This document shows positions 44,009 through 52,619 of a stretch of DNA of 64,000 nt, in pieces; the first letter of the stretch is position 1; each line of letters begins with the position of its first letter. A model generated the notes under the pieces. That model saw only the letters and a program-made list of their open reading frames with translations, was not told the DNA's origin and made no database searches. Source of the DNA: Micromonospora sp. HNM0581 (GTDB lineage: Bacteria > Actinomycetota > Actinomycetes > Mycobacteriales > Micromonosporaceae); NCBI RefSeq assembly GCF_012726175.1, contig NZ_JAASAD010000003.1:355890-419889 (forward strand). Direction: 5' to 3'. The translations under genes were made by a program, and so were the position numbers.

Positions 44009-45982
44009 TCAGGCGGAGGCGGGTTGGCGGGGCAGTGTCGTGGCGTGCGCGGGTGTGCTGTCGTAGCCGGCGGCTTGGAGGGTGAACAGCTCGGCGTACC
44101 GCCCGTCAGCACTCATGAGCTGGTCGTGGGTGCCGGTCTCGACGAGGCGGCCGTGGTGCAGGACGTAGATGCGGTCGGCGTGCCGGACGTTGGCCAGCCG
44201 ATGGGTGATCAGAATGGTGATGCCGGTGCCCTGCCGGTCGCGGATGGCCTGGAAGAGGGCGTCCTCGGCGCGGGGGTCGAGGGCGGAGGAGGGCTCGTCC
44301 ATGATGAGCACGTCGGCGTCGCGGAGGAACCCGCGGGCGGCGGTGATGCGCTGCCACTGCCCGCCGGAGAGGTCCTGCCCGCCGGCGAAGGTGCGGTCGA
44401 GCAGCGTCTCGTACCCGTGGGGCAGGTCGGTGATCATGTCGTGGGCTACCGCGCGGCCGGCGGCTGCCTCGATCCGGTCCTGCTCCGTCGTGGTGCTGAT
44501 GTCGCCGATGGCGATGTTGGTGGCGGCGGTGAACGGCCACTTGTGGTACTCCTGCGTGACGACGCCGATCCGCGTCCGCAGCGCGTCGGTGCCCCAGTCG
44601 TCGCCGGGCCGTCCGTTGTAGCGGATGGTGCCGCTGGTGGGGGCGCGGAGGGTGGCGATCATGGTGGCGAGGGTGGACTTGCCGGAGCCGTTCTCCCCGA
44701 CGAACGCCACGGTCTGCCCGGCGGAGATGGTCAGGGTGACCCGGTCGACGGCGGGGGTGTCGCGGTCGGGGTAGCACAGGCTCACCGTTTCGACGTCGAT
44801 CTCCCGCAGGCGCTCCGCGACCGGCGCACAGGCGGACCGGTCGGTGGGTGGTGGCAGGTAGTCGGCGGCTCGGGTCATGAAGCCGGTGTAGTCGCGGAAG
44901 TGCTGCCCCTCGGTGTAGACGCGGTCGATCTGGAAGGTCACCACGGCCAGCGAGCGTTGCGCGGACTGCACGGCGATCACGCAGGTCGCGGCGGCGGCGA
45001 GGGGGATCTGACCGTCGATGAGCAACAGACCGAGCAGGACGTAGACCACGGCGGTGGCGATCCCGCCGATCATCGCGCCGACGGTGGTGGTCGTGGTGAC
45101 CCGGCGGGCCAGGGCGAGTTGGATCCGTGTCTCGACGTTCATGACCCGGTCGTACTGGTCGAGCAGGAAGTCGCGGAGGCCGTAGGAGCGCAGTTCGGGG
45201 GCGGAGTCGCGTTCGGCCATCAGCCGGTGCAGCAGCCACAGCCGGCGGCGGCGTACCGACCCGGCGGCGTAGGTCTGGTAGCGCAGGTGCCCGGCGCGCA
45301 GTGCCGCCCAGCCGTTCGGGACGGTCGCCACCAGCAGGGCGAGCAGCAGCAGTGGGTGGACCACGACCACGGCGACCGCGACGGCGATGACGCCGGCGAG
45401 GGCGGCGAGGAGGTTCATCGACGCCTGGACCAGGGCGGTGGTGGAGTTCGCGCCGCGGGAGGCGCGTTCCATGTCGTCGGCGAACGCGTCGGCGTCGAAG
45501 GCCTCCAGGCGTACGGCGGTGGTCACCTCGAACAGCCCGCGTTCGACCTCCCGGTCGACCTTCGGGGTGAGGCCGTTCTGGGCGTATCCCATGGCGGTGG
45601 CCATGCCGGCGCGCAGCGCGGTGGCCGCCGCGAGCGCGGCCAGGGCGGGTAGCGCGGCGGTCACTTTGTCGGCGGTCGGGCCGCTGGCGAAGAGTTCCAC
45701 GAGCACCCGCTGCGCCGCGAGGAGCCCGAACGCTGACATCACCCCGGCGACCACCGTGGTCGCCGCCACCACTGACGTGCGCACCCGGTCGGCGCGCCAA
45801 CTCACCGTGAGCGCGGCCCAGACCAGGCGGGGTAGTTCGGAGAAGACGGCGAACAGGCCGGCTTGTGCTCGCGCCCGCACGCCGGTCTCCCACCACACCT
45901 CCCGCAGCTCCGGCAGCACCGAATCCCGCTGCGGTGGTGCGGGACGGGCGGGCGTGCGGTCGGGGTGGTCGGTTTTCGGCAT
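44009..45982 (-). CDS. ABC exporter (fused transmembrane and ATPase domains)
   Basis: 657 residues. A six-span ABC_membrane region covers about 40-380 (TTVVAGVMSAFGLLAAQRV; LLAALAGVIAVAVAVVVVHPLLLLALLVATVPNG). The ATPase has Walker A VGENGSGKSTLA, signature LSGGQWQRI, Walker B VLIMDEPSSALD and H-loop THRLANV. It is a half-transporter of the multidrug/peptide exporter type and works as a homodimer. Start ATG 45982 follows GGGAGGT; the frame continues upstream through non-coding-like sequence. It is followed by the P-loop kinase gene. Confidence 0.92.
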   Translation of the reverse strand: MPKTDHPDRTPARPAPPQRDSVLPELREVWWETGVRARAQAGLFAVFSELPRLVWAALTVSWRADRVRTSVVAATTVVAGVMSAFGLLAAQRVLVELFASGPTADKVTAALPALAALAAATALRAGMATAMGYAQNGLTPKVDREVERGLFEVTTAVRLEAFDADAFADDMERASRGANSTTALVQASMNLLAALAGVIAVAVAVVVVHPLLLLALLVATVPNGWAALRAGHLRYQTYAAGSVRRRRLWLLHRLMAERDSAPELRSYGLRDFLLDQYDRVMNVETRIQLALARRVTTTTTVGAMIGGIATAVVYVLLGLLLIDGQIPLAAAATCVIAVQSAQRSLAVVTFQIDRVYTEGQHFRDYTGFMTRAADYLPPPTDRSACAPVAERLREIDVETVSLCYPDRDTPAVDRVTLTISAGQTVAFVGENGSGKSTLATMIATLRAPTSGTIRYNGRPGDDWGTDALRTRIGVVTQEYHKWPFTAATNIAIGDISTTTEQDRIEAAAGRAVAHDMITDLPHGYETLLDRTFAGGQDLSGGQWQRITAARGFLRDADVLIMDEPSSALDPRAEDALFQAIRDRQGTGITILITHRLANVRHADRIYVLHHGRLVETGTHDQLMSADGRYAELFTLQAAGYDSTPAHATTLPRQPASA

Positions 45983-46115
45983 GGCGGTACCTCCCGAAGG
46001 TGAGCACGGTGGTCGGTGGTGATGTCTCGATGCGAACGGCGGGAGCGGAGGTGTCCCGTTGGCGTTCCGGGCTGGCGCAGCTGACGCTTCGCCCTTCCGG
46101 GCGGTGGGTCTCCGG

Positions 46116-46598
46116 TCAGGTGACTCGGACGCCGTCTTCGAGGTAGTAGCTGCGCCCGTCCGCACGGGCGTTCAGCGCCTCGGTGATCCGGCGGGTCAGC
46201 AACGGCGGTAGCCGCTGGGCGGCCTGTGGCGGGTCGGAGAAGGCCCAGCCCTTCAACTCGCCGGGCGGCACCACGATCCGGTCTTCCATGCGGGGGTCGA
46301 GGGTGCCGCCGTCGTAGATGACCATGACGCCCTCGGTGCGCCCGGCGCGGGCCGGTACCCAGTCCACAACCAGCAACCGACCCGGTGCCAGGTCCAGGCC
46401 GAGTTCCTCCCGGCACTCCCGGATCGCAGCCTGGTACGGCGACTCGTCAGCCTCGACGCACCCGCCAGGGATCTCCCAGCCGGCCTTGTAGACCGGCTCG
46501 ACCAGCAGAACCCGCTCATCCGCGTCGGTGATCAACAGCCCGGCGGCCATCCGCTTACGGGGCAGGCCAGCGGTGACGTCGCGGCGTTCGGAGGGCAT
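46116..46598 (-). CDS. Nudix hydrolase (1)
   Basis: 160 residues with a full Nudix box: GGCVEADESPYQAAIRECRE continuing ELGLDL (GX5EX7REUXEEXGU pattern). It hydrolyses nucleoside diphosphates linked to another group, using Mg2+ held by the box glutamates. It diverges from the XRE regulator at 46854 across a palindromic site and is probably its target. Start ATG 46598; upstream residues in the frame are low complexity. Confidence 0.9.
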   Translation of the reverse strand: MPSERRDVTAGLPRKRMAAGLLITDADERVLLVEPVYKAGWEIPGGCVEADESPYQAAIRECREELGLDLAPGRLLVVDWVPARAGRTEGVMVIYDGGTLDPRMEDRIVVPPGELKGWAFSDPPQAAQRLPPLLTRRITEALNARADGRSYYLEDGVRVT

Positions 46599-46654
46599 GC
46601 AGGGACCGTAGGACGCCGGCCGGTCGACACGCCCGCAGCGCCGTGCGCCGACAT

Positions 46655-46672
46655 TGTCGGCAGATGCCGACA
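46655..46672. promoter_or_regulatory. Perfect palindrome, candidate XRE operator
   Basis: TGTCGGCA-GA-TGCCGACA is an exact 8+8 palindrome in the divergent Nudix/XRE promoter region. A further CCGAC/GTCGG motif overlaps its left side. Position and symmetry fit a binding site for the adjacent XRE regulator. Confidence 0.6.
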
Positions 46673-46853
46673 CAACTCCGACACCACCCCGACCGCGTCC
46701 GCGTCGCGGTCCCGCCCCGCTGACGCGGGCACTGTGAACTGGCCATTCACCCATCGGGGGCAGCCGCGCGGGGAGTCCGCAGGGTTCAGGAAGTGTCACC
46801 GGGAGCAGCTACGGTGTCGGCTCATCGTGACTGTGGCACCGGGGGTGGCAGCG

Positions 46854-48164
46854 ATGGTCGACCACGACGAGATCGCCGCCGCTCGCCGCGCGCTCGGTCG
46901 CCACCTCGCCCACCTGCGTAAGGACGCCGCCCACACCCAGCACGGGTTGGCCCGGCTCGTGCAGTACGGGCGCAGTTCGGTGGCGAACACCGAGACCGGC
47001 CGCCAACATCCCGAGCGGTCCTTCTGGTCTCGCTGCGACGCGGTGTTGCGCACCGGTGGCGTGCTGACCGCCGAGTACGACCGCATCGCCGACCTGGCCC
47101 ATCAACACCGCCACCGCCCGGCGCCCCCACCCGCTGGCCCCGGCGCTGCCACCGACGCGGCAGCCGTGTGGTGGGAGCACGAGGAGCGCATCGCCGCCCG
47201 CCGGTCCGCGCTGACCGTGACGGCCGATGACGACGCGCGGCTGGCGCACCTGGAGCGCGAAGTGCGGCAGGCGATCGGTGACAATGAACGGCTCCCGGCG
47301 GCCACGCTTGTGTCCCGGCTGCGTCCGCTGCGGGTCAGCGTCGACCAGCTGATGGCGGCCCGGCAGCACCCACCGCAACGCGCCCGGCTCTACACCGCCG
47401 CCGCCCACCTGTCCGGGCTCCTCGCCGCCCTCGCCCTGGACCTGCGCGCCTTCCCGGTCGCGCGCGCCTACGCCGCCGAAGCTTTCGACCTTGCCCACGC
47501 CGCTGGGCAACCCGACACGCAGGCCTGGGCCCGCGCCACCCAGAGCTTGGTCGCCTACTACACCGGCGTGCACCGCGACGCGCTCGCATTCGCCGAAGAC
47601 GGCCTACGCCACGCCGGTTCCGGCCCGCATCGCCTTCGCCTCACGATCAACGGGCAGGCCCGGGCGCTCGCCCACCTCGGCGACCGCCGGGGTGTCCACC
47701 AGGCCGTGGACCGTGCGTTCGCCCTGCTGCCCGAACACCCGGCGGACGGGCAGGTCAGCACCAGCCTCACCCTCGGCCCGTACTGCCCGACCCGGGCCGC
47801 CGCCAACGCGGCGACGGCCCACCTGGTCCTCGGCGACACCACCGGCGTCATCGACCACCTCACCGCCGCTGTCGCGGCGTTCGACACGGCGCAGCTGCGC
47901 GGTCCGCAGGCGCTCAGCCGCCTCGATCTGGCCACGGCCCACGCGCGGGCGGGCGACCTCGACCACGCCGCCGGGCTGGCGCTGGAAGCACTCAGCCTCA
48001 CCGCCGAGCACCGCTTCGAATCGGTCTACCAACGCACTCGCCAGTTCCTCGCCGCCGCCCACCCCTTCGGCCGTCACCCGCGACTACAGGACGTCGCGGA
48101 CCTGTTCACCGAATTGACGCATCCCGGCAGCCCGCCACCACCGGGCCTACGATCGCCGACATGA
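46854..48164 (+). CDS. XRE-family regulator with TPR-like C-terminus (paralog 2)
   Basis: 436 residues from ATG 46854. HTH region LGRHLAHLRKDAAHTQHGLARLVQYGRSSVANTETGRQ, then a helical TPR-like domain (AAHLSGLLAALALDLRAFPVARAYAAEAFDLAHAAG). Paralogous to the regulator at 41786. Its stop overlaps the 2H phosphoesterase start by four bases, and a palindrome lies in its upstream region, so it probably controls itself, the divergent Nudix gene and the downstream genes. An alternative GTG start lies at 46830. Confidence 0.85.
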   Translation: MVDHDEIAAARRALGRHLAHLRKDAAHTQHGLARLVQYGRSSVANTETGRQHPERSFWSRCDAVLRTGGVLTAEYDRIADLAHQHRHRPAPPPAGPGAATDAAAVWWEHEERIAARRSALTVTADDDARLAHLEREVRQAIGDNERLPAATLVSRLRPLRVSVDQLMAARQHPPQRARLYTAAAHLSGLLAALALDLRAFPVARAYAAEAFDLAHAAGQPDTQAWARATQSLVAYYTGVHRDALAFAEDGLRHAGSGPHRLRLTINGQARALAHLGDRRGVHQAVDRAFALLPEHPADGQVSTSLTLGPYCPTRAAANAATAHLVLGDTTGVIDHLTAAVAAFDTAQLRGPQALSRLDLATAHARAGDLDHAAGLALEALSLTAEHRFESVYQRTRQFLAAAHPFGRHPRLQDVADLFTELTHPGSPPPPGLRSPT

Positions 48165-48871
48165 GCAGCCGGGAACTGGCCAGCCTGCGGCAACGGTGGA
48201 CCGCCTACCAGGACCTGACCGCACTCACCGAGCACTGGTACTGGCGTCCCGGCTGGCGCGCCGGCCGCCACTTCTACACCTGGCACCTCACCTTCCAGGA
48301 ACAGCCCGACCTCCACCGCCCCGTCACCGACCTTCAACACAAGCTCCAGCTCCCCGCACTGGACGTGGTGCCGATCGACGGCCTGCACCTGACCATGCAG
48401 GGCCTCGGCTTCACCGACGAGGTGCCCGACGGCGACATCGAAGCGATCGTCACCGAAGCCCGGCAACGGTGCGCCGGCCTGCCGCCGCTGGACCTGTCCC
48501 TCGGCCCAGTCGACCCCGACGCCGAAGGAATCGGTCTGCTCGTCCGACCCTGGAGCCCCGTCGAACGGGTCCGCGCCGCGATCCGGGCCGCGATCGCCGC
48601 CGTGTGGCCAACCGTCCCCGAACCAGCTGACGGGTTCCGGCCCCACGTCACGATCGCCTACAGCGGGGCACCTGCCCCCACCGCCCCCATCCGCGCCAGG
48701 CTGGCCGAGTTGCGGGACCTGCCCGCCGTGACAGCGACGGTCAGCGAGGTGTCATTGATCGCCCTCCACCGGGAGCACCGCACCTACCGATGGTCGACCC
48801 GGGCAACCGCGCCCCTGATCGGTCAGTGCCCTCAACGCGTTGAAGCGGAGGCAGGTCGTGGCGATCAGTAG
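48161..48871 (+). CDS. 2H phosphoesterase (2'-5' RNA ligase family)
   Basis: 236 residues with the two HxT signatures of the 2H superfamily: HLTMQG and HVTIAY, about 85 residues apart. Members open or close cyclic phosphates or 2'-5' linkages in RNA and nucleotides (LigT, CPDase). The ATGA overlap with the XRE regulator and the following Nudix gene suggest a small nucleotide-processing operon. Substrate unknown. Confidence 0.85.
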   Translation: MSSRELASLRQRWTAYQDLTALTEHWYWRPGWRAGRHFYTWHLTFQEQPDLHRPVTDLQHKLQLPALDVVPIDGLHLTMQGLGFTDEVPDGDIEAIVTEARQRCAGLPPLDLSLGPVDPDAEGIGLLVRPWSPVERVRAAIRAAIAAVWPTVPEPADGFRPHVTIAYSGAPAPTAPIRARLAELRDLPAVTATVSEVSLIALHREHRTYRWSTRATAPLIGQCPQRVEAEAGRGDQ

Positions 48872-49409
48872 CTCGGACATCTCTAGGGTTCTCTTGGCCT
48901 ACCTTGAGTGCTATCCGGACGAGGCCGTGGCGCTGTCTGAGCCGGTGAAGCTGCTGGCTGAGGGAGAGGGATTCGCCTCGCGCCGAACCTTCCCGATGCA
49001 TGTGACGGTTGGCGCTCTCCTGGTCCGCGGCGGCACCGAGGTGCTGCTTGTTGATCACCTCGCCTACGGGATCCTCCTACAGCCGGGAGGACACCTGGAG
49101 CCGACCGACTCCACGTTGATCAGCGCGGCGGTGCGTGAGCTGGTAGAGGAAACCGGTATTGATCCCAGCGAACTCGTCCCAGCATCGCAGATGCCGGTCT
49201 ACGTCGAGTACGGCAGAGTTCCGGCGCGGCCGGCGAAGGACGAGCCGGAACACTTCCATCTCGACTTCGGCTACTCGTTCTTGACGGCGCAGGCGGACGT
49301 GGGGCGTATCCAAGAATCGGAGGTGGGAGGTGCGACGTGGTATCCCCTCTCCGTGGCTGAGCGGCTTGTCGGCCCTCGCATCGCGCGGGCGATGACCGCA
49401 TTGACATGA
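48858..49409 (+). CDS. Nudix hydrolase (2)
   Basis: 183 residues with box GGHLEPTDSTLISAAVRELV followed by EETGID. An N-terminal helical segment (SSSDISRVLLAYLECYPDEAVAL) precedes the Nudix fold, a layout common in actinobacterial Nudix proteins of unknown substrate. GTG 48858 is preceded by GGAGG and overlaps the 2H phosphoesterase end. A TTG at 48840 is an unlikely longer start. Confidence 0.88.
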   Translation: MAISSSDISRVLLAYLECYPDEAVALSEPVKLLAEGEGFASRRTFPMHVTVGALLVRGGTEVLLVDHLAYGILLQPGGHLEPTDSTLISAAVRELVEETGIDPSELVPASQMPVYVEYGRVPARPAKDEPEHFHLDFGYSFLTAQADVGRIQESEVGGATWYPLSVAERLVGPRIARAMTALT

Positions 49410-49538
49410 AGCGATGACGGCCCAGTGGCCGTCACGTTACTCATCGCCGCTCATGCTGAGGCCGGCGGTTGCCCGACCGCGACAGGCAGACCGCCGGCAG
49501 AGTCGTACGCCGTCAACTTTGCCAATAGGCCAGGACAA

Positions 49539-50930
49539 TCAGGTCTGGGAGCGCGGGGGGATGGCGGGTGCGGTCATGGTCAGATATCGGTAGCCGATTT
49601 CGGTGAGCCTGTCGGCGTCGAGGCAGTGTCGCCCGTCGAGGACGAGCGGTGAGCGCATGGTGGGGGCGAACTTGGCCCAGTCGAGATCGCGGTAGTGCGA
49701 CCACTCGGTGGCGACCACGATGGCGTCGGCGTCGTCGAACACGTCTTCGACGCGATCGGCGAGGTGCTCGGCCAGGGTGGGCTGTTCGCGGCGGAAGCGA
49801 TCGGCGGCGACGGGGTCGTGCAGGGTGATCCGGGCACCGCGTTCGAGGAGCAGATTCGCGATGTCGATGGCGGGTGAGTCACGCAGGTCGTCGGTGTCCG
49901 GCTTGAACGCGAGGCCGAGAATGCCGATCTTGCGACCCTTGATGATGTGGAGTTCGTCGAGGAGCCGGTCGACGACCTTGGTGCGCTGGCGGTGGTTGAC
50001 GTCGCGGGCGGCGGTGACGATCGGCATGGCGAGGTGGTACTCGCTGGCGGTGGCGATGAGCGCTGCGGTGTCTTTGCCGAAGCAGGATCCGCCCCAGCCG
50101 ATGCCGGGGTTCAGGAAGCGGGGGCCGATGCGGGCGTCGAGGCCGGTGCCGCGGGCGACTTCGCGGACGTCGGCGCCGACCTTGCCAGCGATCGCGGCGA
50201 TCTCGTTGATATAGCTGATCTTGAGGGCGAGGAAGGCGTTGGCCGCGTACTTGATCAGCTCGGCCGAGGCCAGGTCGGTGGAGACCAGCGGCACGGCGCT
50301 CATGCCGGCAGGGCGGGGCAGCACGGTGGGCGGGGTGAAGGACTGGTTGAGGATGGGTCGGTAGAGCTGGTTGAGGACGTCCAGGCTCTTCTGGTTGTCG
50401 GAGCCGATGACGATGCGGTCCGGGTAGAGGGTGTCAGCGAGCGCGGTGCCCTCGCGTAGGAACTCAGGGTTCGAGGCGACGGCGAATCGACCGTCGGGGC
50501 GGTGACCGTGGTGACGTTCGTAGGCCTCGCGCAGGATCGCGTCGACCCAGTTGCCGGAGCCGATCGGAACGGTGCTCTTGTTCACCACGACGGTGAAGTC
50601 GCCACGCAGGTGCTGGGCGACGCTCTCGGCGGCGGATCGCAGGTACTGCAGGTCGGGGTTGCCGTTGTCGAGTTGCGGGGTCTGCACGGCGATGAACACG
50701 ACGTCGGCGTCGGGTACGCCGACGGCGTAGTCGGTGGTGAAGGTCAGGTGGGAAGAGGCCTGCTCGAGAAGCGCTTCCAGATGCGGCTCGTAGATCGGGC
50801 AGTGACCGCCGCGGAGGGTGTCGATCTTCTGCTTGTCGAGGTCGATGCAGGTGGTGTCGTGGCCCAGGAAGGCCAGGCTGACGCTGGTGGTGAGACCGAC
50901 GTATCCGGTGCCGACAACACAGACCTTCAT
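49539..50930 (-). CDS. UDP-glucose 6-dehydrogenase family
   Basis: 463 residues. N-terminal Rossmann loop VCVVGTGYVGLTTSVSLA, then the NPEFLREGTALADTLYPDRIVIG signature. The catalytic cysteine lies in GIGWGGSCFGKDTAAL, and the C-terminal NAD/UDP-binding part has LGLAFKPDTDDLRDSPA. It oxidises UDP-glucose to UDP-glucuronate, or a similar nucleotide sugar, with two NAD+. ATG 50930 follows GAGAGGAA. The neighbouring GTP cyclohydrolase operon runs the same way; a 202-base gap makes a shared function uncertain. Confidence 0.93.
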   Translation of the reverse strand: MKVCVVGTGYVGLTTSVSLAFLGHDTTCIDLDKQKIDTLRGGHCPIYEPHLEALLEQASSHLTFTTDYAVGVPDADVVFIAVQTPQLDNGNPDLQYLRSAAESVAQHLRGDFTVVVNKSTVPIGSGNWVDAILREAYERHHGHRPDGRFAVASNPEFLREGTALADTLYPDRIVIGSDNQKSLDVLNQLYRPILNQSFTPPTVLPRPAGMSAVPLVSTDLASAELIKYAANAFLALKISYINEIAAIAGKVGADVREVARGTGLDARIGPRFLNPGIGWGGSCFGKDTAALIATASEYHLAMPIVTAARDVNHRQRTKVVDRLLDELHIIKGRKIGILGLAFKPDTDDLRDSPAIDIANLLLERGARITLHDPVAADRFRREQPTLAEHLADRVEDVFDDADAIVVATEWSHYRDLDWAKFAPTMRSPLVLDGRHCLDADRLTEIGYRYLTMTAPAIPPRSQT

Positions 50931-51132
50931 TGAGCGTTTCCTCTCGCCATGAACGATACCGACGCGTGGTGATCCGGATTGAGACGTCAGCAGTGCCGCT
51001 GACCAGCGCCTTCGGCGCGCCACCATTTTGCTGCGGTGAACAGCCGGCCTGAAGGCCGTGGCCCGCCTGCTGCCCGCCGGAATGATACCGACCGGAGGCG
51101 GGCGGCGGGTCGTGTCGAACTGGACATTCGGG

Positions 51133-51744
51133 TCAAGAAGCGGCGGCTCCGCTGCTGTTCAGATGTCCGAGCAGGGTGTCTTTCTGCCCGAGATAGTCCC
51201 GGTTATCGGGGGTGACGAAACCGGAGAGTGGGACACGGTCAACGGTGATCCCGGCGGTACTGAGGGCGTCGATCTTGTGAGGATTGTTGGTGGCGAGTCG
51301 GGCTGAAGCGACGCCGAGCCAGGCCAGAGCGCTTGCGGCGGGTCGGTAGTCGCGGGCATCGGTGGGTGCGCCAACGGCGGCGTTTGCAGCAATGGTGTCG
51401 TAGCCCTGGTCCATGAAGGTGTAAGCGCGGATCTTGGTAGCAAGCCCGATGCCGCGGCCTTCGTGGCACAGCATGTAGAGCAGGATCCCGTAGTCGGATG
51501 CGCCGATCATGCGCAGGGATGTGGCCAGCTGGGGGCCGCAGTCACATTTGAGGGATCCGAGCAGGTCACCCGTGGCGCAGGCGCTGTGAATCCGTACCAG
51601 CGGATTCTGTTGGCCGGCGGGCTGAGGGCGGTGGACGGCGGCGAGCACCTCCTCACGGCCGGTCTCGGGGCCGAAAGCATGCAGTTGGAATTGTCCGTAC
51701 GCGGTGGGGAGGTCACAGCTGGCGAGCCGAACGGTAGTCGTCAT
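51133..51744 (-). CDS. ribA: GTP cyclohydrolase II (RibA-like), last gene of a coupled operon
   Basis: 203 residues. The zinc site is formed by CATGDLLGSLKCDCG, followed by the HEGRGIGLATKIRAY loop and the LATNNPHKIDAL end, all diagnostic of GTP cyclohydrolase II. It opens the imidazole ring of GTP to give 2,5-diamino-6-ribosylamino-pyrimidinone phosphate. It is a stand-alone domain, not the RibBA fusion, and is placed away from riboflavin genes. Its ATGA overlap with a methyltransferase suggests secondary metabolism, for example a 7-azapteridine, pteridine or deazaflavin-like product (inference). Confidence 0.93.
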   Translation of the reverse strand: MTTTVRLASCDLPTAYGQFQLHAFGPETGREEVLAAVHRPQPAGQQNPLVRIHSACATGDLLGSLKCDCGPQLATSLRMIGASDYGILLYMLCHEGRGIGLATKIRAYTFMDQGYDTIAANAAVGAPTDARDYRPAASALAWLGVASARLATNNPHKIDALSTAGITVDRVPLSGFVTPDNRDYLGQKDTLLGHLNSSGAAAS

Positions 51745-52619
51745 CTCGTTTCCTTCGCAGCGGTGCTGTCGGGTGTGGGCTTGTGGGCGATGAGCAGGAC
51801 GTGTTCAGACATGCCGAGGAGTGAGGGTTCTGCCTCGACCCGGCGGATCGCCCGCAGGAGGAGGTCGCGACGGTGTGGGTCGCGGAGGCGGTCGGCGAGG
51901 TCGGGCAGCAGTTTGGCGGCGCCTTCGACCGCGAGCAGGGCGTGCGGGCGCAGGCCTGCGGTGGTGGCTTCTGCAGCGAGACCATTCGGGTTGTGGAAGT
52001 AGCCGGTGGTGAACAGCCGTCGATCACCGGTCGGGTTGCGGTGTTGCCCGTCGCGAAGATGTCGGGCCAGGATCGCCTCCACCGCCGGGTCGTCGTAGAG
52101 GTTCTTGGCGAGGTATTCCCAGGTGGTGTAGTAGCGGGACGTCGCTGCGGCGGCGACCACGCCGCCTGGGACAAGTACGCGGTACGCCTCGCCCCAGGCG
52201 CGGGCGCGGTCAGCGGCGTTGGTGAGGTGATACAGCGGTCCGAGCAGAAGAACTGCGTCGCAGCTGGCGGAGCCGAGAGGCACCTGGCGCGCGTCCCCGC
52301 GCGAGATCGAGGCCAGCGGCGACTCGGCGCGGGCGCACGTGGTGGCGGCTTGCTCCAGGTGCAGCGGGACAGGGTCCACGAGGTGGACGCGGTAGCCGTC
52401 CGCGGCCAGCTGAAACGCGTACGCGCCGGGTCCTCCGCCGACGTCGGCAACCGTTCCGGCTGGGGGAAGGTGGCGGGCCAGGATGTCGCGGGTGCGCAGG
52501 TACTCGATGTGGCGGCGCGGGTCGTTCAGGCGTCCCTGCTCGGCCCCGTGGGCGTAGAAGGCGAGGACCTCCGGAGTGATGCTGGGCGCTACGGTCACGT
52601 CGGGAGGGTGGAGATTCAC
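51741..52619 (-). CDS. SAM-dependent methyltransferase in the GTP cyclohydrolase operon
   Basis: 292 residues. Motif I TVADVGGGPGAYAFQLA, acidic VHLVDPVP, and motif IV-like ASCDAVLLLGPLYHLT, typical of Methyltransf_11/25 small-molecule enzymes. GTG 52619 follows GGAGG and overlaps the upstream gene by four bases, and its end overlaps ribA. Toxoflavin clusters pair a GTP cyclohydrolase II (ToxB) with a methyltransferase (ToxA), so a pyrimidine-derived substrate is worth considering. This is analogy, not proof. Confidence 0.85.
   Translation of the reverse strand: MNLHPPDVTVAPSITPEVLAFYAHGAEQGRLNDPRRHIEYLRTRDILARHLPPAGTVADVGGGPGAYAFQLAADGYRVHLVDPVPLHLEQAATTCARAESPLASISRGDARQVPLGSASCDAVLLLGPLYHLTNAADRARAWGEAYRVLVPGGVVAAAATSRYYTTWEYLAKNLYDDPAVEAILARHLRDGQHRNPTGDRRLFTTGYFHNPNGLAAEATTAGLRPHALLAVEGAAKLLPDLADRLRDPHRRDLLLRAIRRVEAEPSLLGMSEHVLLIAHKPTPDSTAAKETR

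Noticed and set aside
43964..45652. A 562-residue plus-strand glycine/valine-rich frame.
   Set aside because: Antisense of the ABC exporter, whose motifs are complete.
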